From Planctomycetaceae bacterium (GTDB taxonomy: Bacteria > Planctomycetota > Planctomycetia > Pirellulales > PNKZ01), in NCBI GenBank assembly GCA_016793115.1, contig JAEUIN010000043.1, positions 49,361-113,360 of the forward strand: DNA of 64,000 nucleotides, given 5' to 3'. Shown here piece by piece: positions 18,683-29,600 of this stretch. The notes under the pieces are model-generated. The model ran no database searches, was not told the DNA's origin, and was given only the letters and a program-made list of their open reading frames with translations. A program made the position numbers and the translations under genes. Each line of letters starts with the position of its first letter. The stretch's first letter is position 1.

Positions 18683-19641
18683 CGGGAAGACTCCTCCCCG
18701 CCGCCGTCGCCGGCCGCGCGGCGTGCGGCCGCTAAGTGAGCGGCGTGTTCGAGCACGAGTGCGGCGACGTCGGTTTGCAGCGCGGCCGCCGTGGCTTTCC
18801 AACCGGGAACGGCGTTGACCTCGATCGCGTAGAGCTTGCCGTCGCATGCCGGCAGGAAATCGACGCCGGCGATCGACGCGCCGACGGCGGCCGCGGCGCG
18901 GCGGGCGTCGGCGGCGAGCGAGTCGGGCAAGTCGAACGGCTCCGCGACCGCGCCGCGCGAGCAATTCGTCCGCCAATCAAAAGGGTTGCGTCGTCGCACG
19001 CCCAGCACGCGTTCGCCGACGACCAGCAAGCGCATGTCGTAGCCTTCGTGAGCGACGAACTCTTGCAGATAGAAGACGGCGCCGAGTTGTTCGAGCATGC
19101 GAAAGGCCCGTACGGCCAAGGCTTCGTCTTGCAGTCGCGTGATGCCGCGCCCTTCGGAGCCGAAGATCGGCTTCAGAACGACGTCGCCGCCGAGTTCGGC
19201 GAAGGCGGCGAGCGCATCGTGCGACGTTTGACATACGATCGTGCGCGGCGTCGCGAAGCCGGCTTCGTGCAGCAGCGCCGACGTGAGATACTTATCGACC
19301 GCGATTTCGACGGCCCGCGGCGAATTGACGATCGTCACGCCGGCCGCGGCCAGACGATGCAACGCGTCCATGCGGAACACGACCTGCTCAAGCGATCCCG
19401 GAGGCATCGTGCGCACGAGCACGGCGTCGAACGAGCGCAGGTCGTGCTCGGCGGCGCGGAGGGAAACGGCGGCCAGGCCGCGCTGCGACGGCGTCAGCGA
19501 GGCGCGCAGTTCGGTGAAGGGGACGGCGATCGCTTCCGCGCCGAGGTGCTGCGCGGCGCGCGCCAAATCGTGAAAGTACCAGCTCTCGCCGGTTCCCAAG
19601 ACGGCGAAACGCAGGCCTGCTGATCCACCGCGCGAACTCAC
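18679..19641 (-). CDS. RimK-like ATP-grasp ligase (probable H4MPT glutamyl ligase type)
   Basis: A 320-residue ATP-grasp protein. The N-terminal domain precedes the ATP-binding half with GGDVVLKPIFGSEGRGITRL, then FYLQEFVAHEGYDMRLLVVG and the Mg-binding AGVDFLPACDGKLYAIEVNAVPG end. It resembles RimK and MptN proteins that add glutamate to peptide or cofactor side chains. Four-base overlaps with mch upstream and the OleC-like gene downstream tie it to both. Because mch belongs to the H4MPT C1 pathway, glutamylation of the tetrahydromethanopterin-type cofactor is the favoured role; ligation in the lipid pathway is an alternative. Confidence 0.78.
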   Translation of the reverse strand: MSSRGGSAGLRFAVLGTGESWYFHDLARAAQHLGAEAIAVPFTELRASLTPSQRGLAAVSLRAAEHDLRSFDAVLVRTMPPGSLEQVVFRMDALHRLAAAGVTIVNSPRAVEIAVDKYLTSALLHEAGFATPRTIVCQTSHDALAAFAELGGDVVLKPIFGSEGRGITRLQDEALAVRAFRMLEQLGAVFYLQEFVAHEGYDMRLLVVGERVLGVRRRNPFDWRTNCSRGAVAEPFDLPDSLAADARRAAAAVGASIAGVDFLPACDGKLYAIEVNAVPGWKATAAALQTDVAALVLEHAAHLAAARRAAGDGGGEESSR

Positions 19642-20609
19642 GCCGAGAAGCTCTTCACGAGGACGTCGCGATTCAACGCTCCGAAGCGGAACGAGCGGCC
19701 CGTTTCCAAATTGTGGAACGTCACGACCGCCGGGCTGAACAACAGCTTGTCGATCTTATAAAAATCTTGCCCGTAGTTTTCAAACGTTTGGGCAAACGGG
19801 AGCCCGTAGTCGATCGACGAATTGCTCGGCACCTGCGGGCCGACCGCCTCGATCGTCGCGTCGTCGGTGCGAACCCAAAGCGTGACGTCGCCGCCGTAGA
19901 GAATCGCGTCGTTCGTCCAGCCGACGGCCGTGAGATCGTGCTTGGCGACGGGGGGCAGGGGAGCGGCGCCGAACGCGGAGACGATCGTACGGACGTCGAA
20001 CTGCAATTCATGCAGCTTATGCAACGCCGTTTCGACGCTGCGGGCCACGACCTGCACGGTGCCGGCTTGCGACGACGTGGGAGCCGTAAGCAAGCGGACG
20101 CCGCTCGGCGGAATCCAGCAACACTCGGCGATCTCGGCGACGATGTCCTTCGGCGGCAGCGCCCGGCTTTCGAGCACGCCGACCACGACGCCGGACGTTT
20201 CGCGCAGGCCGAGTTGCTCGAACAGCGGCTCGCGCGCGGCGACGGCCCGCATCGGCCCGGAGCCCATCGCGTAGTATTTGCCTTTGGCAAGCTGCCAGCC
20301 GGCGTATTGCGAGCCGAGGCAGGCCCGCACGGGATGATCCGTGCGTACGGTCACCGTCGGCCAAGGCCCGACGCTTTCGACCGAGGGAGCGAATTGCACC
20401 TGACCGAGTCCGGCCATGCAGATTTCCGCCAAGCGGCGGCCGGCTTCGAGCCCGCCTTCTTCGGCGAGTCCGCAATCGACGATCACGGCCCCGCCGGCGG
20501 CGCTTTGATGGAGACCGACGCGCAAGTCTTCGGCGTCGGCGACGAATTTCTCGACGAGTGCGGCCGCTCGCGCATTGAGCGTCGACTTCTCCTCTTCGGC
20601 CGCGTCCAT
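19638..20609 (-). CDS. mch: Methenyltetrahydromethanopterin cyclohydrolase
   Basis: A 323-residue enzyme interconverting 5,10-methenyl-H4MPT and 5-formyl-H4MPT in H4MPT-linked C1 transfer. The diagnostic blocks are GPWPTVTVRTDHPVRACLGS and YAGWQLAKGKYYAMGSGPMR, with ECCWIPPSGVRLLTAPTSS further on. The ATG at 20609 lies one base after the polyketide synthase stop, and the gene overlaps the ATP-grasp start by four bases. Members of this family are known from methanogens, methylotrophs and many Planctomycetota. Its position at the end of a giant PKS gene and before OleC is unusual; other H4MPT genes are not in the window. Confidence 0.93.
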   Translation of the reverse strand: MDAAEEEKSTLNARAAALVEKFVADAEDLRVGLHQSAAGGAVIVDCGLAEEGGLEAGRRLAEICMAGLGQVQFAPSVESVGPWPTVTVRTDHPVRACLGSQYAGWQLAKGKYYAMGSGPMRAVAAREPLFEQLGLRETSGVVVGVLESRALPPKDIVAEIAECCWIPPSGVRLLTAPTSSQAGTVQVVARSVETALHKLHELQFDVRTIVSAFGAAPLPPVAKHDLTAVGWTNDAILYGGDVTLWVRTDDATIEAVGPQVPSNSSIDYGLPFAQTFENYGQDFYKIDKLLFSPAVVTFHNLETGRSFRFGALNRDVLVKSFSA

Positions 20610-20610
20610 T

Positions 20611-23600
20611 CTACGTCGACTTTCCAAATTTCTCGCGGAAGCGGCCGATCACCGCCTCGTCAATGAGTTGTCCGTCGCAGTGCAAGACTCCAGCATCGTA
20701 GCCGATTTCGGTGAGCTTGCGGAAGTGGCGGAGGCTTTCCTCGAGCGGAGCGAGACCGATCGTCGCCGTCAGATCCGGATTCTTCAGCGTTAGCACGCTC
20801 GACAGAATGCAGCCGGTGATGTGCGCCGGATGGGCTTGGCCGAGCAATTTCACCGGATCGGCGTCCATCATTTGCTTGACCATCGGCGAAACGTAGGCGA
20901 CCTGCGGGATCTTTGCGGGAGCCATGAGCACGCCCCCTTCGGTGAAGAGAATGTCGCCCGCGCGCTCCAGGCGAGCGAACGCGTCTTCGGTGCGGAAGCA
21001 GTGCGGCGCGGAATCGTCGATGAGAATCGTGCCCGGGCGGAGGCGATCGACGTCGAGCAGGTCGGTGACGTTGGTCGCGCCGACGATGGTGCCGGCTTGG
21101 TAGAGCTCGGCCGGAGCTTCCTTGCGCGATTCGAGAATCCGCACGTTGCCGCGGTAGTTGAGCGTCGTGCGAATTTCCGCGACCAGCGCTTCAAGCCGGC
21201 TGCGCTGCGAGTAGATGTCGCACAGCAACAGCTCGGCCGGGTGCGGCAACGCGGCCAGCATGAGACGGAGCGTCGAGACGCCGATCGAGCCGAGGCCGAG
21301 GAACCCGACGGTTTCGCGGGTCAAATCGCGGCCCGCGAGACCAAGCGTGCGGCGAATCGTCAGCACCACGGTGGCGGTGGTCGTGGCATGGCCGGTCGTC
21401 ATCTTCGGCAGATCGAGCCCGGCGGCGGCCGCTTCGAGCTTGCGACCGTAGTCGGTGGCCGAGGGGAGCAGGCCGGTGAGCGAAACGGTCTTCGCACCGA
21501 GATGCTTGGCGATGCGGAGCGCGTCGAGCGTTTCTTCGACGAGTTTCGGTTGATCGTCGTAGAGCTGGAAGTCGAACCGCGGCAGCAAAATCGCCGCGAT
21601 ACGGCCCAGCGAGGTGTCGGAGATTTGCGCCACGGTCGGCATGCCTTGGCAGCCGAGTTCGATGGCCGTCTCCGGCGGCAGACCGGTGTGGCGAAGGAGA
21701 TTCGACGTGAGATAAGCGAGCGCCGCGGCTTCGACCGGCGCGGTTTTGCCCGCCGCGAACAAGGCCAACGGCGGCCGCGTTTCGACGACGACGTGCTCGA
21801 ACGACGCGCGGTCGACGGGGACGCGGTCGACCGAAGTCAGGAAGTTCAAATAAGTGTCGAGCAGGCGCTCGTCGGCCGGGGCGCACTGGATGTCGTGCCC
21901 GGCCAGCAGGGTTTCGACGTTCTTGGCGTCGTAGCGCGGTTGCAGCACGGCGAAGCGCAAGTCGTCGGTCGTCGGTTTGCCGCCGCCTGCGGCGATGAAC
22001 ATTTCCTTCAACGCCTGCAATTCCGGGACGGGGTGGGCGTCGGTGGCGTCGATCAACCGCTGGTACCATTCGTCGAAAGGAATCAGCGGCAAGGCGATGC
22101 CCTTCGACTGCGTGAAATTGGAGAGCGCGGCGATCGAAGTCGGCCGCGGATTCACGAGGTGGAAGTTTTTGCCGATCGCTTCCGGTTTGAAGACGAGGGC
22201 GGCGATGGCCCGGCTGACGTAGTCGATCGGCGTCATGTCGATCGGGTCGTCGAACTGCGGCGCGGCGCCGATTTTCAGGCAGCCGGCGATCATGGCGTTG
22301 AGGACGTCGGCCGTGTTGGCGTTGCCCGTGTCGCTGTGGCCGGAGATGCGGCCGGGGCGATAAATCGCCACGGGGAGCCCGCGGCGCTCCGCTTCACGCA
22401 CCAGGCGTTCGCCGACCCACTTCGAGCGATGGTAGCCGCCCATGAGCGACGCGGCGGCGGGGAGCGGATCGTGCTCGAACACTTCCGGCGTGTGCAAGTG
22501 TTCGCGGGAATGGAGCACGGAGAACGTCGACACGAAATGCAGCGGCTTCGGCCGCACGGCGCACGCCAGGCGAATTGCTTCGCGGGTGCCGCCGACGTTG
22601 ACGTCGCGGAGCATTTCGTACGGGAAGACCAAGTTGACCGAGGCGCCGTTGTGGACGACGACGTCGACTTGCGCGGCGAGCTCTTGGAAGGCTTCCGGCG
22701 CGAGTCCGAAGCGGGGCGACTTGAGATCGCCGAGAACCGGCACGACGCGCTCGCGGAGATTCACGGTGGAGCGGCCGTAGTCGGCGAAGCTCTTTTCGAG
22801 CTTGCGGAACGCCTGTTCGGCGTCGTCGGCGCGGACCAGGCAGTAGACGGTCGTGCCGCTGCGCCGCAGCATTTCCTCAAGCATGGCCGAGCCGAGGAAC
22901 CCGGTGGCGCCGGTGAGGAAGATGCGGTTGAGCCGAGTCCAATCGACTTGCGCGCCGGCGGGCGGAGCGATGTCGGCGTCGAGCTTGGCTTCTTGTTCGA
23001 AATCGATCTTGGCCGACGCGGCGCCCTCGGCCGACGGGCGGATCAATTCGGCGATGCCGGCGATCGTCGGGTTTTCGAACAGGCTGCGGAGCGGGACTTC
23101 GACGTCGTACTTATTGCGCAGCTTCCAGGCCATCTGCGCGGCGAGCAGCGAGTGGCCGCCGAGCTCGAAGAAGTTGTCGTCGACGCCGATCTGTTCGACG
23201 TGCAGGACTTGTCGCCAGACTTCGACGAGTTCGCGTTCCAGGTCGGTGCGCGGAGCGACGTAGGCCGTGGAGCGGCTCGAGGCTTCCGGCGCCGGGAGCG
23301 CTTTGCGGTCGATCTTGCCGTTGGGGGTGCGCGGCAATTCGGGGAGGAACACGAAGGCCGACGGGATCATATATTCCGGCAGCTTCTTGCGGAGCTCGGC
23401 CTGCAATTCGCCGACGGTGGGCTCCGTGCCGTGCGGCACGACATAGCCGACGAGTTGCACGTCGCCGCCGCGGTCGAACGTGTGGACGACGCCGACTTTG
23501 ACGGACGCGTGGCCGGCCAGCGCCGCTTCGATTTCACCGAGCTCGATGCGGAAGCCGCGAATCTTCACCTGGTGATCGACGCGGCCGAGATGTTCGAGCC

Positions 23601-26600
23601 GGCCGTCGGGCAAGTGCTTGGCGACGTCGCCGGTGCGATAGATTTTCGCGCCGATTTCGTTGCGGAACTCGTCGCGCACGAAGCGTTCTTCGGTTAGGTC
23701 TTCGCGGCCGCGGTAGCCGCGCGCGACGCCGTCGCCGCCGATCCACAATTCGCCGGGCGTGCCGGGCGGCACCGGGTTGTTCAGATCGTCGAGAATGTAA
23801 ATCTGCGTGTTGTCGATCGGCCGGCCGATCGAGATCGGACCGTCGAGCGAGGTGATTTGCTCGGCCGTCGACCAGACGGTGGTTTCCGTCGGGCCGTAGA
23901 CGTTCCACAGTTCACGACCGGCGGCGAGCAGCGTTTGAGCGAGGTCGCGCGGGAGCGGTTCGCCGCCGCACAGCAGCTTCAGGTTTTGACCGCCCTTCCA
24001 GCCGGCGGCGAGCAAGAGGCGATATGTGGCCGGCGTGGCTTGCACGACCGTGACGCCGTGGGCCGCGATGTTTTGCGCGAGCCAGGTGCCGTCGCCCGCT
24101 TGCGAACGCGACGCCAAGACGATCTTCGCGCCCACGGTGAGCGGCAAGTAGAGCTCGAGCACCGAGATGTCGAACGAGAGCGTGGTGATCGCCAGCACGA
24201 CGTCGCACCCCTTCACGCCGGGCTTTTTCGCCATCGACGCGAGGAAGTTGACGACGGCCCGCTGCGGAATCTCGACTCCCTTCGGCAAGCCGGTCGAGCC
24301 GGAGGTGTAGAGCACGTAGGCGAGGTTTTCGGCGTCGGCCGTGCGGGGCGGCGCTGCCGGTTTTTCTTGCTCGATCGCGGCCCAATCGTCGTCGAGCAGC
24401 AGCGTTCGGCCGTGGAACTCGGGGAGGATGCCGCGCACGCTTTGTTGAGTGATGAGCACGCCGGCCTGCGAGCTTTCGAGCATGTAGGCCAAGCGCTGGG
24501 CGGGGAAGTTGGGATCGAGCGGCACATACGCGCCGCCGGCCTTCCAGATGCCGAGCAGGGCGGCGAGCATCCGCGGAGTGCGCTCCGTGCTGACGGCGAC
24601 CAGCGACTCCGGCCCGACGCCGAGCTTCACCAATCGCTGGGCGATTTGATTCGCCGCGCGATCGAGTTCGGCGTAGGTCATTTTTTCCGAATCGGTCTCG
24701 ACGGCGACGGCATCGGGCGTGCGGGCCGCTTGCTCGGCGAACAGTTGATCGACGGTCGCCTCGCGCGGGTAGTCGGCCGCGGTGGCGTTCCACTCGACGG
24801 TGACGCGCTCGACTTCCGCGTCGGACATGACCTGCAGCCGCGAGACCGGACGATCGGGCCCGGCGACGATCGAATCGAGCAGGGTGACGAACCGCTCGGC
24901 CATACGGCGGACCGTGTCGCGGTCGAACAGATCGGTGTTGTATTGGAACTGGCAATTGATCGTGTCGCCCGCCTCGACGGCGGTGAGCAGGACGTCGAAC
25001 TGGGCGTCGTGTTGATCGATCTCCAGGGCTTCGACTTCGATGCCGGAGAACGACATCGCCCCTTCGCCTTGGCCGGTCATGAACGATTGCAGCCCGCGAT
25101 CGCCGCCCGCCTGGGCGCGCTGCAAGATGAACATCGTCTGATAGATCGGGTTGCGGCTCGGGTCGCGGGCCGGGGCGAGTTTTTCGACCAAGAGCGGCAG
25201 CGGGAAGTCTTGGTTGTCGAACGCGCCGAGGATTTTTCTGCGGATCTGGGCGAGGAAGGCGTTGAACGTCGGGTTGCCGGAGACGTCGCCGCGGATGACG
25301 ACCGGGTTGACGAAGTCGCCGACCAAGTTCATGAACTCGCGACGGCTGCGGCCGGCCGTGGCCGTGCCGACAAGCAAGTCTTCCTGCCGCGAATGGCGAT
25401 AGAGCCACACGTGGTAGGCGGCCATCAGCGTCATGAACATCGTGCTGCGCTGCTGCTTGCTAAGTTCGCGCAGCTTGGCCGTCGTCTCCGGGCCGACGGT
25501 CACATATTCCAAATCGCCGCGGAACGTCTGCATCGGCGGCCGCGGGCGGTCCGTCGGCAAGTCCAGCGAGGGGAGATTGCCTGCGAGTTCGTTCTTCCAG
25601 TAGTTCCAGAGACGGTCGCCCGTCTTGCCGGTCGTCTGTTCCAACTGCCATTGAACGAAATCGGCGTAGTCCGTCTTGAGCGGCGTGAGCGACGACGGGC
25701 CGCCTTCGAGTTCGCTCTTATAGAGCGCGGTAAACTCGGCGACGCAAATCAAGAGCGACCACATGTCGGACACGATGTGGTGGAGCACGAACGTGAGCAC
25801 GTGCTCCGTATCGGACAAGCGGAAAAGGAGCACGCGGAAGACCGGCCCGCGTTCCAGATCGAACTTGCGGTGAACTTCCTCGTAGAGCCGGTCGCGCCAT
25901 TGCTGTTCGGCCCAGCCCTGGGCGTCGAGCACTTCGAAATCCACCTCGCCCCCTTCGTGGATGCGCTGCACAGGGCGCCCGTCGACGGTGTGGAACGTCA
26001 CACGGAGTTGCGGGTGGCGATCGTAGAGCTTTTGCAATGCGCGGCGCATCACGTCGAGATCGAGCCGGCCGCGCATGCGGACGGAATCGGCGACGTTGTA
26101 GGCCGTGCTGTTGGGATCGAGCTGGTACACAAACCACATCGCCTGCTGCCCATGCGACAGCGGGAACTCGCGCACGACTTCGCCGCCCGTGGGGTTCAAT
26201 TCGCCGGCGGCCGCCGGAGTCGTCGCGGCGACGGACGCAGCGGCCGGAGCGGCGACGGCGAGCGATTTGAGGGCCGGCTCGTCGACGTTCACCGCGTCGT
26301 GCGGTTCCGGCAGCCCGACCGGTCGGTCGTGCGAAGCCATCGCGGGGAGCGGCTGCGCGACGCCGGTCTCCGCCGAGAGCGTCGCTTCGGCGGGCGACGC
26401 GTCCGTCGTTGCGGCCGGAGCGGACGTCGTTGCGGCCGGAGCGGACGTCGTCGCGGCGATCGCGCTCAGGTCGCCCATCGATTCGAGCGCGTAGCCGGCG
26501 AGTTGCGTGAGGCTCGGTCCTTCGAGGAAGCGCGACATCGGCAGCGTGATGTCGAGGCTCGACTCGATCACGTTCTTTAATTCGATCACCATCAGCGAGT

Positions 26601-29600
26601 CGATGCCGAGCGCGCTGAGCGGCTGCTCGACGTCGATCTTCTCGGCGTCGAGTTCCATGACGCGGGCCAACTGGTCGCGGAAGTAGCGCACCAGGATCGG
26701 TTGGCGACCTTCGGCCGCGGCGGCGGCGATTTCATTGCGCAGCTTGTTGTCGGCCTTGCTTTCGGTCTTGCGCGCGCCGACCAATTCGAGCAAGTACGAC
26801 GGCACGGTGCCGACGTACGTTGCACCCATTTTCTCCCAGTCGACGTCCATCACGCCGACGTTCACCGCCGTGGAACCCATCAGGGCTTCGAGCGTGCGCA
26901 TCGCCGGTTGCGGCGGCAGCAGGCCCATGCCCATCGCGGCGAGGCGGGATTCGTCGGCGTTGCGGGCGGCCATGCCGCTTTCGGCCCAAGGTCCCCAATT
27001 GATCGAGAGCACCGGCAGCTTGCGGCTCGCGCGATATTGGGCCAACCCGTCGAGGAAGGCGTTGCCGGCGGCGTAGTTGCCCTGGCCCGGCGAGCCGAGG
27101 ATCGCGGCGATCGACGAGAACAAGACGAAGTGATCGAGCGGCTGCGTCTGCGTCGCGCGATGCAGATTCCAACCGCCGGCGACCTTGGGCGCCATGACGC
27201 GGTACAACTTTTCGCGGTTGAGTTGCAGCAAGGCGGCGTCGTCGAGCAAGCCGGCCGCATGGAACACGCCGCGCAGCGGCACTCCGCCGGCAAGCGCTTC
27301 GTCGAGCGCGCGACGAAGTTGCGGCTCCTCGGCCACGTCGGCTTTCAGCAGGCGCACGTTCACGCCTTGCCCGCGTAGTTGAGCGAGCACGTCGACGGCC
27401 GCGCCCTTCGGCTCGCTGCGACCCATCAGCCAGAGGTGTTTCGCGCCTTGCCGCGCGAACCATTGCGCCAGTTCCAAGCCGAGAGCGCCCAGGCCGCCGG
27501 TGATGAGATACGCCCCGTCGGCCCGCACGAGCGGCTTGGCGTTCGCCGTCGGCTGATCGCCGTCGCCGGAAGTCTTCGCGACCGAGACGATGACCTTGCC
27601 GGTGTTCCGGCGCCCCTGCATGTAGCGATAAGCGCCGACCACTTCGTCCATCGCAAACGTAGTCTTCGGCAGCGGCGTGTAGCGTTTGGCTTTGAAGTCT
27701 TCGATCAACTCGAGGAACATTCGCTGCACGACTTGCGGCTTCTGCCGCAGCATGCGGTCGAGGTCGATCGCGAAGAACGAGAGATTGTTGTGGAACGGAT
27801 ACATGCCGAGCGAGCGGTTCATGTAGATATCGGTCTTGCCGATTTCCAGGAACCGTCCGTAGGCGCGGAGCACGCCGAAGCTGGTCGGAATAGCCTCGCC
27901 GGGAAGCGAGTTGAGAACGACGTCGATCCCTTCGCCGTTCGTCGCCGCCATGATTTGTTCGCCGAACGCCAGCGTCCGTGAATCGAACACGTGCTTGACG
28001 CCGAGCGAGCGGAGGAAATCGCGTTTTGAGTCGCTGCCCGCCGTGGCGAAGATTTCCGCGCCGTAGCGTTGGCAAATCTGCACGGCCGCGAGCCCGACGC
28101 CGCCTGCGCCGGCATGAATGAGCACGCGCTCGCCCGGCTGAATCCGCGCGAGTTCCACCAAGCCGTAGTAGGCCGTGAGGAAGGCGATCGGCACGGTCGC
28201 CGCTTCTTCGTCGGTGAGATGGACCGGCTTCGGCACCACGGCGCGAACGTTCGTCAGCGCGTGCGAGGCGAAACAGAAGGGCGCGATGGCGATGACGGGG
28301 TCGCCGACTTTGAACTGCGTGACGCCCGGCCCGACGGCCGAAACCTTGCCGCCGCACTCGATGCCCATCGGCACGACGCCGCCGCTGAGGCCCGGATAGA
28401 GCCCCATCACTTTGAGGACGTCGCTGAAGTTCAGGCCGGTCGCGCCGACTTCGATTTCGACTTCGTCTTGTCCCGGCGGCGTGCGCGTGAACGTGCGCAG
28501 TTGCAGTCGATCGAGATTGCCGGTCGACGAGAACTCCAGCCGGAACGGCTCGCCGCGGGGCACGCTGAGCTTGCTCCCCTTCTTGGCGTCGCCGCTGGAG
28601 AGAAGTTCCGGTTTCGCATGCACCAAGCGCGGCACGTATCGGTTGCCGCCGCGATAGGCGACTTGTTGTTCGGCCTGCTTCGCGCCGATTTCCGCTAAGA
28701 GCTGCACGACATTGGCGTCGTCGCCGCGTTCGCCGGTTTGGGCGGCGTCGAGATCAACGAGCGTCGCTCCGAATTCCGGCGCCTCGACGCCGACGACGCG
28801 GCCCAAGCCCCAGGCGATCGATTGGCCGACGTTAACCGCAGGCTGCGCCGCGGGGTCGCCCACGGCTTGTCCGCCGCGCGTCGCGATGTGCAACTTCGGC
28901 TGTTCGGCCCAACGCAACCGTCCGGCCGCCTGCACCAAATACATCAGGCTCTCGCCGCACAACGCTTCGGCTTGCTTCAGGCCGTCGGCGGTGAGCGTGT
29001 CGGATTCGGCGGCGTCGAGCGGCCAAAGATAAACGATGCCGCGGCATTGCGGCCGTTCGCCGGGAAACTTCGCCGCGAGCACGCGGGCCAGCGCTTGCGA
29101 ATCGCCGGCCGGGGCCATGTCCGGCGTGACGACGATCGGCTTCTGGCCGAGCAGCGTCAGGCGTTCGGCCAAGCGCCGGCCGAGCCCGCGCGTGTCGCTG
29201 AGAATGAGCCAATCGCCGCCGCGGGTTTGAATGTTCTTCAGCGCATCGGCCTGCGAGAGCGGCAATTCCGCCGCGCGCCAGGCGGTTTCGTAGAGCCAGG
29301 CCGCGGACCCGCCGGCTTCTTCGGCCCGCCGGCCGACTTTGCGCAGCCGGAGTCCGACGACTTCGAGGATCACGTCGCCTTGTTCGTTGACGAGCACCAC
29401 GTCGCCCGCGACATTTTCATGTCGCGGATCGTCGCGCCCCTCGGTCATGCGGGCGTAGGCGTGCAGCGCACCCTCGATCGGGCCGAACACCCGAATCGAA
29501 TCCGCGCCCATGGGGAGATAGCTTTCGCCGCTGCCGGCCGGAGCCCAATCGTCGGGCACCGTCGCGCCGACGACATGAAAGCAGGCGTCGAGCAGCGCCG

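Noticed and set aside
18683..18976. N-terminal extension of the OleC-like gene
   Set aside because: It is an Arg-rich shadow of the ATP-grasp gene; the overlapping ATGA at 18682 is the normal coupled start.
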